64,000 nt of DNA, from contig NZ_JBBMFJ010000005.1 in assembly GCF_040096075.1 (NCBI RefSeq), forward strand, positions 60,203-124,202, written 5' to 3'. Shown in pieces: positions 27,029 to 35,245 of this stretch (within the stretch, counting starts at the first letter, position 1; each line of letters starts with the position of its first letter). Below the pieces are notes generated by a model. The model was not told the DNA's origin. It saw nothing but the letters and a program-made list of their open reading frames with translations, and ran no database searches. This DNA comes from Brotaphodocola faecis. Lineage in GTDB: Bacteria > Bacillota > Clostridia > Lachnospirales > Lachnospiraceae. The translations under genes and the position numbers were made by a program.

Positions 27029-28120
27029 ATGGGAGAATTACAGGAATACAAATGTCCCTGCTGTGGCGGCGGCATCCGCTTTGACAGCAAGGCCCAGAAA
27101 CTGAAATGTCCGTTCTGTGATACGGAATTTGAGATGGAAGCGCTGCAACAGTACGATGAAACTCTGAAGCAGGAAAAAAAGGATGACATGAAGTGGGAGA
27201 AGGCCGAAGGAAGCGCCTGGAAAGACGGTGAGGAACAGAATCTGAATACTTACCACTGCGAATCCTGCGGCGGCGAGATCGTGGCAGACGACAACACGGC
27301 GGCATCCACCTGCCCCTTCTGCGGCAACCCGATCGTCATGACCGGAAAGCTTTCCGGTGATCTGCGCCCGGATATCCTGATTCCGTTTAAGCTGGATAAA
27401 AAGGCAGCCAAGGCCGGACTGATGAAGCATCTGGAGGGAAAGAAACTCCTTCCGAAAATTTTCAAGGATCAGAACCACATTGATGAGATCCGCGGTATCT
27501 ACGTTCCGTTCTGGCTGTTCAACACCGAGGCAGACGCGAACATCCGCTACCGCGGAACCAGAACCCGTTTCTGGAGCGACAGCAGATATGATTATACAGA
27601 GACCAGCTTTTATCTGATCAATCGGGGCGGCACCATTGGATTTGAGAAAGTGCCGGTAGACGGCGATTCCAAGATCCCGGATGATCTGATGGAATCTATT
27701 GAGCCCTACGATTTAAAAGAGGCGGTTCCGTTCCAGGCAGCTTATCTGGCCGGATATCTGGCAGACCGCTATGATGTGGATTCGGAAAAGAGCGCGCCGC
27801 GGGCCAACGAGCGCGTGAAAAAATCCGTCGAGCGTGCCTTTGAGGAGACCGTTAAGGGCTATGCTACTGTAATGACAGAGAACAGCAGCATCCAGCTTCG
27901 CGATGGAAGCGCCCAGTATGCGCTGCTTCCGGTGTGGATCCTGAATACCACCTGGGAAGGAAAACATTACCTGTTTGCCATGAATGGACAGACCGGCAAA
28001 TTCGTCGGAGACCTCCCGGCCGACAAGAACGCGGCACGGAAGATGACCATCAAGCTTACGATCATCATTACGATTGTAGTCTACATCCTGCGTCTGATCT
28101 TATGGATGTTTGGAATTTAA
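27029..28120 (+). CDS. TFIIB-type zinc-ribbon membrane protein (YdjG-like)
   Basis: Two zinc ribbons open the protein: CPCC/CPFC at residues 9-30 and CESC/CPFC at about 76-97. A large beta-rich domain follows (ILIPFKLDKKAAKAGLMKH; IRGIYVPFWLFNTEA), and a single membrane helix lies near the C-terminus (about 337-360, LTIIITIVVYILRLILWMFG), so the bulk is cytoplasmic. Length 363. GATCGGAGAAACTAC precedes the chosen ATG; another ATG eight codons earlier is possible. It resembles Bacillus YdjG, and its neighbours are the YdjI- and YdjH-like genes, supporting a three-protein membrane complex. Confidence 0.75.
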   Translation: MGELQEYKCPCCGGGIRFDSKAQKLKCPFCDTEFEMEALQQYDETLKQEKKDDMKWEKAEGSAWKDGEEQNLNTYHCESCGGEIVADDNTAASTCPFCGNPIVMTGKLSGDLRPDILIPFKLDKKAAKAGLMKHLEGKKLLPKIFKDQNHIDEIRGIYVPFWLFNTEADANIRYRGTRTRFWSDSRYDYTETSFYLINRGGTIGFEKVPVDGDSKIPDDLMESIEPYDLKEAVPFQAAYLAGYLADRYDVDSEKSAPRANERVKKSVERAFEETVKGYATVMTENSSIQLRDGSAQYALLPVWILNTTWEGKHYLFAMNGQTGKFVGDLPADKNAARKMTIKLTIIITIVVYILRLILWMFGI

Positions 28121-28135
28121 GGGAGGGAACGGAAG

Positions 28136-28963
28136 ATGAAAAAGAGAAAAACATATGCAGCCGTTATGCTTGCGGCAGGTCTCCTTTCCCTTCTGGGCTG
28201 TGCCACGGCCTTTGCGGATGCGGAAGGATTTTCCGAGGAGTACAGCCGGTTTCAGGATCCGGATGGAATCCTTTCCGGAGATGAGGCAGAAGAACTGAAC
28301 GAAAAACTGGATGAAATCAGCCATAATCAGGACTTTGATGTGACGGCGGCACTGGTAAACAGCCTGGGCGGCAGCAGCGTACAGGATTATGCGGATGATC
28401 TTTACGATATGTGTGATTTTGGCTATGGAGCGGACCGTGACGGTGTATTGCTGCTGGTAAGCCTGGAAGACCATGACTGGTACATTTCCACATCCGGATA
28501 TGGAATTACCGCATTTACGGATGCAGGCATCCAGTACATCGGGGAACAGATAAAACCGGATCTGGCAGATGGAAATTATCTGGACGCATTCGAAACCTAT
28601 GCGGATCAGTGTGACAATTTCATTACCCAGGCAAACAGCGGAGAACCTTACGATGTAGACCATATGCCGAAGGAACCGCTGTCTCCGATCTGGTTTGGAA
28701 TTTCCTTCGTAGTGGGTCTTGGCGGCGCGCTTATAGTAGTCGGCGTCAATAAGAGCGAGCTGAAGAGCGTTGGAATGCAGCAGGAAGCACGCAATTACGT
28801 TCGTCCGGGCAGTATGAAGGTAACGAACAGCAGCGACTTCTTCCTCTACCGCAAGGTCACCAGAACCGAAAAGCCACAGCAAAAGAGCTCCGGCTCCGGC
28901 GGCAGCAGCACCCACACCTCATCCTCCGGCAAGACACATGGGGGCGGTGGCGGAAAGTTCTAG
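28136..28963 (+). CDS. TPM-domain membrane protein (YdjH/YgcG-like)
   Basis: An N-terminal signal (residues 1-28) precedes a TPM domain at about 35-165 (FQDPDGILSGDEAEELNEKLDEI; GYGADRDGVLLLVSLEDHDWYIS; GYGITAFTDAGIQYI). A membrane helix lies at about 184-203 (WFGISFVVGLGGALIVVG), followed by a cytoplasmic tail ending in a Ser/His/Gly-rich stretch GGGGGKF, typical of this family. The TPM domain should be outside. Length 275. It starts 15 bases after the YdjG-like gene and is the last gene of the trio. I do not assign an enzymatic activity. Confidence 0.82.
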   Translation: MKKRKTYAAVMLAAGLLSLLGCATAFADAEGFSEEYSRFQDPDGILSGDEAEELNEKLDEISHNQDFDVTAALVNSLGGSSVQDYADDLYDMCDFGYGADRDGVLLLVSLEDHDWYISTSGYGITAFTDAGIQYIGEQIKPDLADGNYLDAFETYADQCDNFITQANSGEPYDVDHMPKEPLSPIWFGISFVVGLGGALIVVGVNKSELKSVGMQQEARNYVRPGSMKVTNSSDFFLYRKVTRTEKPQQKSSGSGGSSTHTSSSGKTHGGGGGKF

Positions 28964-29028
28964 GAACCAAAATAAAAGTCAGTCGTCAAAAAAATGTTTA
29001 TGTCCTGAAAAAAGAACAGAAATCCTAC

Positions 29029-29056
29029 TTGTCAAATATTCCTATATCCTTATAAT
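29029..29056 (+). promoter_or_regulatory. Sigma-A-like promoter
   Basis: TTGTCA (29029-29034), a 16-base spacer and TATAAT (29051-29056) lie 57 bases upstream of the next coding region. Confidence 0.7.
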
Positions 29057-29113
29057 AGAAAGAAGCGCACTCTCGGCGCAATCTACAATTCGAGTAAAAC
29101 AGAGGTAGGACAG

Positions 29114-29542
29114 ATGTACAAAGGCATAAAGAAATTAGCAGAACTGATTTTAGAATCCGAAGAAAAATTTCTCACCGGCCAGGACGAGCAGGAAATTTGT
29201 CTGGGCAGTCTTTTAAAGACAGGTGCTCAGGATGAAATCTGGGTAAGTGAAGACGGTGAGTATCATACCGTTATGATTGGCAACAAGGAAGAACAGGACA
29301 ACAGCATGCAGGTATGCCATGAGTTCGAGCATCCGGTCTGTCTTCCAAAATTACTGTGGATCGCGAATGCGCTGCAGAAACTCTTAGAGCAGGCAAACGG
29401 CAATCTTCCAATCGAGGAAGATGAGAATCCGGAACTGATCCGCTATGCGGCTGATATTATCCGCAAGTACGCAGACGGTCTTTCTCACGACGAGCGTTCC
29501 GCGAAGGAAATCTGTGAGGAAAACAGACAGAACATCGCGTAG
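29114..29542 (+). CDS. Hypothetical acidic cytoplasmic protein
   Basis: I do not recognise this 142-residue protein. It is acidic, has no signal peptide or membrane segment, and looks alpha-helical at both ends (MYKGIKKLAELILESEEKF; PELIRYAADIIRKYADG) with a short beta-rich centre (EIWVSEDGEYHTVMIGNKEE). It is supported as a gene by its own promoter, an AGAGGTAGGACAG ribosome binding site and a strong terminator after it, giving a monocistronic unit. Confidence 0.7.
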   Translation: MYKGIKKLAELILESEEKFLTGQDEQEICLGSLLKTGAQDEIWVSEDGEYHTVMIGNKEEQDNSMQVCHEFEHPVCLPKLLWIANALQKLLEQANGNLPIEEDENPELIRYAADIIRKYADGLSHDERSAKEICEENRQNIA

Positions 29543-29572
29543 TATAGCAATTATAGTGACATAATAAAAATG

Positions 29573-29627
29573 AAAAGTCTCTTATGTGAAGATGATGATG
29601 AGTCATCCGCACATAAGAGACTTTTTT
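29573..29627. terminator. Bidirectional terminator
   Basis: AAAAGTCTCTTATGTG (29573-29588) pairs with CACATAAGAGACTTTTTT (29610-29627). A-run on the left and T-run on the right allow use by both convergent genes, the small acidic protein and the padR gene. Confidence 0.88.
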
Positions 29628-29655
29628 GTTCGCGGTATCTGTGGCTGGGTTTTCT

Positions 29656-30210
29656 TTATTTTTCTTCTTCCGGACAGCGTGCGAGGCAGTTCTGGATCCA
29701 GGCAATGTAGGATTCCTCGCGCATGATGGCGCCCTCGAGTACCATGAAATCTCCAAATTCCGGGGTGGTGATGGCAGGAGCCTGATCATGATGATTTTCG
29801 TGCATGATATCGGTGAGATATTTCTTCTTCAGGATGTGTTTTTCGAGCTGCAGGCTAAGCTGGTTTTTCAGCTCTTCCGGCGTCATGAAATCAGAGAAGT
29901 ACATGCGCAGGCGGAATACATCTTTTGGGGTGGCTTCCAGTGGTTCGTTTTTCATGAGCCATTCCAGAAGCTGCGCCTTTCCCTCCGGGGTGATGGAATA
30001 CAGTTTTTTCTCCAGCTTTTCTCCCTGAATCACGACCTCGCAGGTAACCAGTTTTTCCTCCATAAGACGTCCGAGCTCCGGATAAACCTGGCTGTGTTTG
30101 GCATACCAGAAGTTAGCCAGATTGTTGCTGTTAAATTCCCGGGTGATATCATAACCGGTCATGGGTTCCCGGTTGATCAGGCCAAGAATGGCGTATTTTA
30201 ATGTTCGCAT
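29656..30210 (-). CDS. PadR family transcriptional regulator
   Basis: This is a DNA-binding repressor. The winged-helix domain occupies about residues 1-85 (TLKYAILGLINREPMTGYDITREF, then YAKHSQVYPELGRLMEEKLV and LYSITPEGKAQLLEWL), followed by a Vir_act_alpha-type helical C-terminal domain, giving the longer PadR form of 184 residues. The ligand is unknown. The upstream region holds a 19-bp palindrome and an ATGT-N8-ACAT motif, consistent with autoregulation. The divergent neighbour, the YczE-like membrane protein gene, is a candidate target. Confidence 0.9.
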   Translation of the reverse strand: MRTLKYAILGLINREPMTGYDITREFNSNNLANFWYAKHSQVYPELGRLMEEKLVTCEVVIQGEKLEKKLYSITPEGKAQLLEWLMKNEPLEATPKDVFRLRMYFSDFMTPEELKNQLSLQLEKHILKKKYLTDIMHENHHDQAPAITTPEFGDFMVLEGAIMREESYIAWIQNCLARCPEEEK

Positions 30211-30241
30211 ATGAATGCTCCTCTCTAATATGATAAAACTG

Positions 30242-30260
30242 CTGCTTTCCTGGAAAGCAG
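30242..30260. promoter_or_regulatory. Perfect 19-bp palindrome upstream of padR
   Basis: CTGCTTTCC-T-GGAAAGCAG is a perfect inverted repeat 32 bases upstream of the padR start codon, in the probable 5' untranslated region. It could be an operator or an mRNA hairpin. Confidence 0.5.
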
Positions 30261-30293
30261 ATGGCTTTCAAAGTATGATCTGTAAAGATTGAT

Positions 30294-30309
30294 ATGTAAA
30301 TTTTAACAT
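30294..30309. promoter_or_regulatory. Candidate PadR operator ATGT-N8-ACAT
   Basis: ATGTAAATTTTAACAT matches the ATGT/ACAT dyad known for PadR proteins. It overlaps TTTACA, a plausible -35 for padR on the minus strand, with CATACT 17 bases further along. Confidence 0.5.
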
Positions 30310-30529
30310 AAAAATACAATATGAAAAGCAAAAAAAGGACTTATCGTGTTAATTTTACAAAAATAAAAACGAAAGAGCATCAGTGCGTAATCGAAAAATA
30401 TAAAAAATAAATGGAATGAAAAGAAAAATAGGATAAGCAGAAAAGTGTCAGAAATATAACGAAAAAGATGCTGAAAAATCTCATTAAAACTTTGTTAAAA
30501 TTCCCTATATCGCTTTTGACATATCTATA

Positions 30530-30558
30530 TTTACATAATATTTCCGGTACGTTATAAT
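30530..30558 (+). promoter_or_regulatory. Sigma-A-like promoter of YczE-like gene
   Basis: TTTACA (30530-30535), a 17-base spacer and TATAAT (30553-30558). The 380-base gap between padR and this gene is very AT-rich; apart from this promoter and the padR sites I see nothing else in it. Confidence 0.7.
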
Positions 30559-30593
30559 ATTATCAACTATTAGATAAAGGGAGAAAATACAAA

Positions 30594-31232
30594 ATGAAGA
30601 TGTTAATGAGAATCTTGTTGTATTGCGTCGGATTGCTGTTCCTGGCGTTTGGCGTGGCTTTTTCGGTGAATTCCAATCTGGGTGTTTCGCCGGTCAATTC
30701 ATTGCCGTACGTGATTTCCCTGATTATACATCAGGATCTTGGCCGCTGTATTGTCGGCGTGTTCGTAACTTACATGGTTGTGCAGATCATCATTAAGCGT
30801 AAGGAATATAAGTGGATCAATCTGACCCAGCTGGTATTTTCCACCATTTTCGGTTACTTCGCAGATTTCGCAAAGGGCGTGATGCATGGTTTTGTGATTC
30901 CGACCTACTTTGGTCAGCTGCTCATGATGGCCATCAGCATTGTCCTGGTTGCTCTTGGTGTAGCCATTTACATGGATGTGAAGCTGGTCAACATGCCAAT
31001 GGAGGGTATGACCCTTGCCATCAGCGATTGCTTCCCGAACATCGAGTTCCACAAGATTAAGATCATTGTGGACTGTTCTTCCGTGGCAATTGGTGTGGTA
31101 TTGTCCTTCCTGTTCATGCATGGACTGTTCGGCATCCGTGAGGGCACCATCTTAAGCGCAATTCTGGTAGGAAAAATTCTTCCGGTCATGAAAAAGCGCG
31201 TAAGTCCGATCATACAGAAACTTTGCTTTTAA
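30594..31232 (+). CDS. YczE/YyaS-type membrane protein
   Basis: This is a 212-residue integral membrane protein with about five helices, beginning with LLYCVGLLFLAFGVAFSVNSNLG, the signature start of the YczE/YyaS/YitT group. No transport substrate is established for the family. AAAGGGAGAAAATACAAA precedes the ATG. It has its own promoter and a strong palindromic terminator, and sits divergently from padR, so regulation by that PadR protein is plausible but unproven. Confidence 0.75.
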   Translation: MKMLMRILLYCVGLLFLAFGVAFSVNSNLGVSPVNSLPYVISLIIHQDLGRCIVGVFVTYMVVQIIIKRKEYKWINLTQLVFSTIFGYFADFAKGVMHGFVIPTYFGQLLMMAISIVLVALGVAIYMDVKLVNMPMEGMTLAISDCFPNIEFHKIKIIVDCSSVAIGVVLSFLFMHGLFGIREGTILSAILVGKILPVMKKRVSPIIQKLCF

Positions 31233-31245
31233 ATATAAAAAATTT

Positions 31246-31305
31246 AGTAACTGTACAGAAAATGCCAGGGGCGCCGAATTGGCGCCGCCTGGCATTTTCG
31301 TTACT
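31246..31305. terminator. Bidirectional terminator, 60-nt palindrome
   Basis: The palindrome is layered: AGTAAC/GTTACT, then GAAAATGCC/GGCATTTTC, AGG/CCT and GGCGCC/GGCGCC around GAATT. It separates two convergent genes. The outer GTAACTGTACAG resembles the arms of the 27-bp repeats, so this may be a modified member of that family. Confidence 0.8.
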
Positions 31306-31320
31306 TTATAATATTACTAT

Positions 31321-31965
31321 TTAGTGGGTCTGTCCCTCTGCGGTGCGGATATCTTCCTCGTATTCCCAAATTGCAGCAATGGCTGCCTCGATGCCGCGGG
31401 CAATATCCTGTAAATTCATGGACGGTGCCGGTGCCGGTCTTCCGACTACCTGCTCCGGGATGAACGGAACGTGCATGAAGCCACCGCGCACACCCGGGTA
31501 CTCCTTTGCCAGCGTGTAGAGCACGCCGTACATTAAGTGGTTGCAGACGAAGGTGCCTGCGGTGTTGGAAACGCTGGACGGGAGGCCGGCCTCGCGGATG
31601 TGCTGTACCATAGCCTTGATCGGCAGATTAGAGAAATACGCCGGAGCGCCGTCTTCATAGATCGGCACATCAATCGGCTGGTTGCCTTCATTATCTTCGA
31701 TGCGGGCATCATCTAAGTTGATGGCTACGCGCTCCGGGGTGATGTCGTAGCGTCCGCCTGCCTGGCCGATGCAAAGGACTGCGTCCGGCTTTTCTTTTGC
31801 GATGGCAGCAGCTACGGTAGCGATGGATTTGCGGAAGACGGTAGGAACCTCAACCTTTACGACTTCTACGTTTTCTACTTTTTCGGATACCAGCTTGACA
31901 GCCTCCAGGGCCGGGTTGACTTTGTCTCCGCCGAAGGGGTCAAATGCGGTTAAAAGAAGTTTCAT
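31321..31965 (-). CDS. pcp: Pyrrolidone-carboxyl peptidase (pyroglutamyl-peptidase I)
   Basis: Pcp removes N-terminal pyroglutamate (5-oxoproline) from peptides in the cytoplasm. The catalytic triad is visible as E78 (TPERVAIN), C141 (NTAGTFVCNHLMYG) and H165 (GGFMHVPFIPEQ). Length 214 is typical. It is the last gene of a minus-strand operon with DUF969 and DUF979 membrane proteins, 69 bases from the latter; the grouping suggests handling of 5-oxoproline. Confidence 0.95.
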   Translation of the reverse strand: MKLLLTAFDPFGGDKVNPALEAVKLVSEKVENVEVVKVEVPTVFRKSIATVAAAIAKEKPDAVLCIGQAGGRYDITPERVAINLDDARIEDNEGNQPIDVPIYEDGAPAYFSNLPIKAMVQHIREAGLPSSVSNTAGTFVCNHLMYGVLYTLAKEYPGVRGGFMHVPFIPEQVVGRPAPAPSMNLQDIARGIEAAIAAIWEYEEDIRTAEGQTH

Positions 31966-32034
31966 GATAAAAACCTCGCTTTCGTGTGAAATTGTGAATG
32001 GGTTTCAGAAACAGCCGTACACAGGCTTCCGGGC

Positions 32035-32964
32035 TTAGAAAGCCAGGAAGTACATGAGCAGGATGTGGATCACCAGCATGGTGAGCGCCACCGGAAGCTG
32101 GGACTTGATGACTGCGTATTTGCTCTTTGTCTCCAGCAGGGCCACCGGTACAATGTTGAAGTTTGCGGCCATCGGGGTCATCAGGGTACCGCAGTAACCG
32201 GCGGTCAGACCCAGCGCGCCCACAACGACCGGATTTGCGCCCTGAGAGATCAGGAACGGAATACCGATGCCGACGGTGATGACGGAGAAGGCTGCGAAGC
32301 CGTTGCCCATGATCATGGTGAACAGGGCCATGGCGATACAGTACACAGCGGTAGCCGCGAACAGGTTGCCGGTCGGGATCACAGCGCTGACACCGTGGGC
32401 AATCACGTCACCGACACCGGCAGCAGTAAACAGGGAGCCGAGTGCGGCCAGGACCTGCGGCAGGATGCCGGTCACGCCAACGCTGTCCACCAGGCGGGTT
32501 CCATCGCTGACTGCGTAGGACGGTTTGGTCTTAAACAGCAGCAGGGCCACAACCAGGGCAATGGCACCGGAGATGCCGATGGCATTGTTGGCGCCCAGCA
32601 CCTTTAAGAAGGTTGCTACCAGCACGGCGCTGATGGCCAGGGTGAGCGGCGGGATAAAGACGGAGTAGCCAATTCGGTCTGCGGCTTTCCGGGTTTCAGC
32701 TGCTTCCGGCACATCGCTCTTAGACGGGACAACCAGACGGAACGCGGTGAGCGCTGCCATCAGGACCACGCAGGCACCGGTGATCCAGCGTGGAAGATAA
32801 ACTCCTGCGATGAAGGTGAATGCCAGGATGAACCAGAACAGCGCGGTGGTATGCTTTTTCGCGCAGTCCGGGTCTTTTAATGCTTTCACGCCGTTGGAAA
32901 CGAAGAAAAGGCCGATGATGCAGTAGAAAATCTCTGCAACAATGGTACTTACGGTCCAGGTCAT
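32035..32964 (-). CDS. DUF979 family membrane protein
   Basis: This is a 309-residue integral membrane protein with about eight to ten helices. It begins MTWTVSTIVAEIFYCIIGLFF and contains the conserved-looking loops GNGFAAFSVITVGIGIPFLI and YCGTLMTPMAANFNIVPVALLE. DUF979 proteins are almost always paired with DUF969 and resemble a split permease. The start is set at 32964, directly after the DUF969 stop; an in-frame ATG 11 codons upstream lies within DUF969. Proposed role, by context with pcp: uptake of 5-oxoproline or a pyroglutamyl compound (inference). Confidence 0.82.
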   Translation of the reverse strand: MTWTVSTIVAEIFYCIIGLFFVSNGVKALKDPDCAKKHTTALFWFILAFTFIAGVYLPRWITGACVVLMAALTAFRLVVPSKSDVPEAAETRKAADRIGYSVFIPPLTLAISAVLVATFLKVLGANNAIGISGAIALVVALLLFKTKPSYAVSDGTRLVDSVGVTGILPQVLAALGSLFTAAGVGDVIAHGVSAVIPTGNLFAATAVYCIAMALFTMIMGNGFAAFSVITVGIGIPFLISQGANPVVVGALGLTAGYCGTLMTPMAANFNIVPVALLETKSKYAVIKSQLPVALTMLVIHILLMYFLAF

Positions 32965-32965
32965 A

Positions 32966-33658
32966 TTACTTTCCCTCCTGTTTCTTGCGGTCTGCAAACC
33001 GGCGTTTTAAGATCTGGTCAAAGAGCAGGGCATAGATGACGCCGACAACCACAGAGAGCACGGCAATCGGAACGGACTGTCCGGCAATCTGAAGGGCATC
33101 CACCGGATAACCCTGCTCGGTTAAGGTGGATACGATCAGCAGGGTGCCGGAAGCACCCATAAAGCAGTTCTGCGCGAAGAAGTTTCCGTAGTTCTCACTT
33201 CCGGCGCACATACCTTTGATCGCGTCCTGAGTCTTTTCATCCAGCTCGCCGTACTGAACCTCGGCAGCAGCCTGGGCCATCGGGTTGATGAGCGGGCGAA
33301 TGAACTGCGGATGTCCGCCGATACGCAAGGAGAACGCGGACGCGATGGTGCGGATGATCTGCCAGATGGCGATCAGGCGGCCGGTGGTCGCATTCTTTAA
33401 GGATGTAATGAAATCTACGGCCTTGTCCTTTAAGCCGTTTCGCTCACACAGGCCGATGGCCGGCAGGGTGAGGATGAACAGGGTGGCAGTACGGTTGGTA
33501 ATAAACGCAGTGCCAAGGGTGTCGAGAATCTTCATCGGGCTCATGCCGGCCACAAGTCCGGTAGCGAGACCGGCCACGACAACAACGGCAAGGGTATCAA
33601 GCTTTAAGATAAAGCCGACGATGACGATCAGGACACCGATCAGTTTGATAACTTCCAT
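32966..33658 (-). CDS. DUF969 family membrane protein
   Basis: The 230-residue integral membrane protein begins MEVIKLIGVLIVIVGFILKL and has about five helices, with the family-like segments GLATGLVAGMSPMKIL, LRIGGHPQFIRPLINPMAQAAAE and SENYGNFFAQNCFMGASGTLLI. It forms the presumed partner of DUF979, whose start lies one base after its stop. AAGGAGGTTATTTTC precedes the ATG on the minus strand, which argues against a start 26 codons upstream. Confidence 0.82.
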   Translation of the reverse strand: MEVIKLIGVLIVIVGFILKLDTLAVVVVAGLATGLVAGMSPMKILDTLGTAFITNRTATLFILTLPAIGLCERNGLKDKAVDFITSLKNATTGRLIAIWQIIRTIASAFSLRIGGHPQFIRPLINPMAQAAAEVQYGELDEKTQDAIKGMCAGSENYGNFFAQNCFMGASGTLLIVSTLTEQGYPVDALQIAGQSVPIAVLSVVVGVIYALLFDQILKRRFADRKKQEGK

Positions 33659-33726
33659 GAAAATAACCTCCTTATGATGGTAATGCGTGTTACTGCGCGG
33701 AAGCTGACAGCAACAGCAACATTCCG

Positions 33727-33755
33727 ATTTTATCATAAGGAAAGGAAACTAACAA
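33727..33755 (-). promoter_or_regulatory. Promoter of the DUF969-DUF979-pcp operon
   Basis: On the minus strand, TTGTTA (33755-33750), a 17-base spacer and TAAAAT (33732-33727) lie 69 bases before the DUF969 start. Confidence 0.65.
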
Positions 33756-33820
33756 TGATATTTTTTACCAGCGGGCATGGCGGATTCGAAAAATTCCTGT
33801 TCGTGCACCGTAACCCTCAC

Positions 33821-33848
33821 TTGCATTATCAGTAAACTATGCTATAAT
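33821..33848 (+). promoter_or_regulatory. Promoter of the degV-family gene
   Basis: TTGCAT (33821-33826), a 16-base spacer and TATAAT (33843-33848). The transcript would have an untranslated leader of about 115 bases in which I see no clear structure. Confidence 0.65.
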
Positions 33849-33970
33849 AAGTAGTAATAAAAACTATGTCAGATAGAGAGCGTGCTGCGAATGCGGGAGA
33901 AATGGTTACGGCATCGAACATGTGGACTGTAAAAAGAAGGCAGAAAACAGCACGGATTCGGAGGAAAGAT

Positions 33971-34816
33971 ATGAGCTATAAAATTTTTGGTGACAGCTGC
34001 CTGGATTTAACTGAGGAATTAAAGAAGGATCCCAGATTTGAGATGATTCCTCTGACGCTTCAGGTAGATGACCATATGGTAATTGATGATGAAACCTTTG
34101 ACCAGAAGGCATTTCTGCAGATGGTAAAGGAAAGCCCGAACTGTCCGAAAACGGCCTGCCCGTCCCCGGAGGCGTTTAAGAAGGCCTGCGAGTGCGACGC
34201 GGACGATGTTTACATCATCGCGCTGTCCAGCCATTTGAGCGGTACTTACAACAGCGCGGTGCTTGGAAAAGAACTGTATGAGGAAGAGCACGGCAAGGGA
34301 AGCAAGAACATTCTGGTCATCGATTCTGAGTCTGCTTCCGCCGGAGAATTAAACGAGGCCCTGGCTATCCGCGATATGTACGAGGAGGGGCTTACCTTCA
34401 GCGAGATCTCTGAGCGTATTCTGAAAATGCGGGATGAGCAGCAGACCTATTTCGTCATTGATACGTTGGAACCACTCAGAAAGAACGGCCGTCTGACCGG
34501 CCTACAGGCATTTTTCGCAACCGCACTGAACATCAAACCGGTTATGGGGGCGGATCATGGCGTTATCATCAAGCTGGATCAGGCGAGAGGCATTGCCAAG
34601 GGACTGGCCCGCATGTGTGAGCTGGCTACCAAACGCGCCGGAAAGCCGGAAGAGAAGCGTGCGGTTATCGCCCACGTGAACTGTCCGGAGCGTGCGCTCC
34701 AGGTCAAGGCAGAACTGGAGAAGCGCGGAAACTATCGTGATATTGTGATCACCAACACCGCAGGTGTTGCCACCGTGTACGCGGGCGATGGTGGAATTGT
34801 CCTGGCTGTTGGTTAA
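33971..34816 (+). CDS. DegV family fatty-acid-binding protein
   Basis: DegV proteins bind fatty acids; in Firmicutes the FakB class presents them to the kinase FakA. The 281-residue protein begins MSYKIFGDSCLDLTEEL and carries KTACPSPEAF and ALSSHLSGTYNSA in the N-terminal domain and FVIDTLEPLRKNGRLTG in the C-terminal domain. The start follows GGAGGAAAGAT; an in-frame ATG at 33866 adds a basic, unlikely extension. It has its own promoter and terminator. No fakA partner is in the window. Confidence 0.9.
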   Translation: MSYKIFGDSCLDLTEELKKDPRFEMIPLTLQVDDHMVIDDETFDQKAFLQMVKESPNCPKTACPSPEAFKKACECDADDVYIIALSSHLSGTYNSAVLGKELYEEEHGKGSKNILVIDSESASAGELNEALAIRDMYEEGLTFSEISERILKMRDEQQTYFVIDTLEPLRKNGRLTGLQAFFATALNIKPVMGADHGVIIKLDQARGIAKGLARMCELATKRAGKPEEKRAVIAHVNCPERALQVKAELEKRGNYRDIVITNTAGVATVYAGDGGIVLAVG

Positions 34817-34912
34817 TGGTTATGGTGCATAGTCAGAATGTTTACGGATCAGAACTGGTTAAAAAAATGACAAAATATCGTAAAAATCAATGAATCTCAA
34901 AAAAAGTCAGAT

Positions 34913-34962
34913 AACAGGGCGGAGAGGCCGGAGAAAAAACGGTCATTCCACCCTGTTTTTTA
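34913..34962 (+). terminator. Terminator after degV-family gene
   Basis: AACAGGG (34913-34919) pairs with CCCTGTT (34951-34957), with an inner GGCCG/CGGTC stem, then a T-run. Confidence 0.8.
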
Positions 34963-35101
34963 ATTTTACGGAACTATATACGCAAAATAGAAATCATACA
35001 AAAAGTCAGTATGTGTTCCATGCACGGAGGGCTAAATATATTTTTGGTATACAATGAGCACAAAAACAGTATGGATTTTGAGAAAAAATTATCCAAAACA
35101 C

Positions 35102-35129
35102 TTGCATTTCCCTCACAATATGTTATGAT
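35102..35129 (+). promoter_or_regulatory. Promoter of the nucleobase permease with a 310-nt leader
   Basis: TTGCAT (35102-35107), a 16-base spacer and TATGAT (35124-35129). The leader to 35445 holds a purine-rich AAGGAGGGGAGG tract at 35168-35180, a possible 37-codon peptide at 35192-35305, and the repeat element at 35246-35384. I do not recognise a known riboswitch. Confidence 0.6.
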
Positions 35130-35245
35130 TAAGTCAGCAAAATTATATTTAGCAAAAATAAAAAAAAGTAAGGAGGGGAGGCTCGGACGAAATGGTTTCG
35201 GGTGGGGGCCTGAGATCTTTGCTAATGCTAAATACCTGTTTATTC

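Noticed and set aside
32065..32607. Plus-strand open frame of 180 codons opposite DUF979
   Set aside because: Composition (His/Gln/Asp/Gly-rich, no hydrophobic core) and complete overlap with a well-supported membrane protein gene mark it as an antisense shadow.
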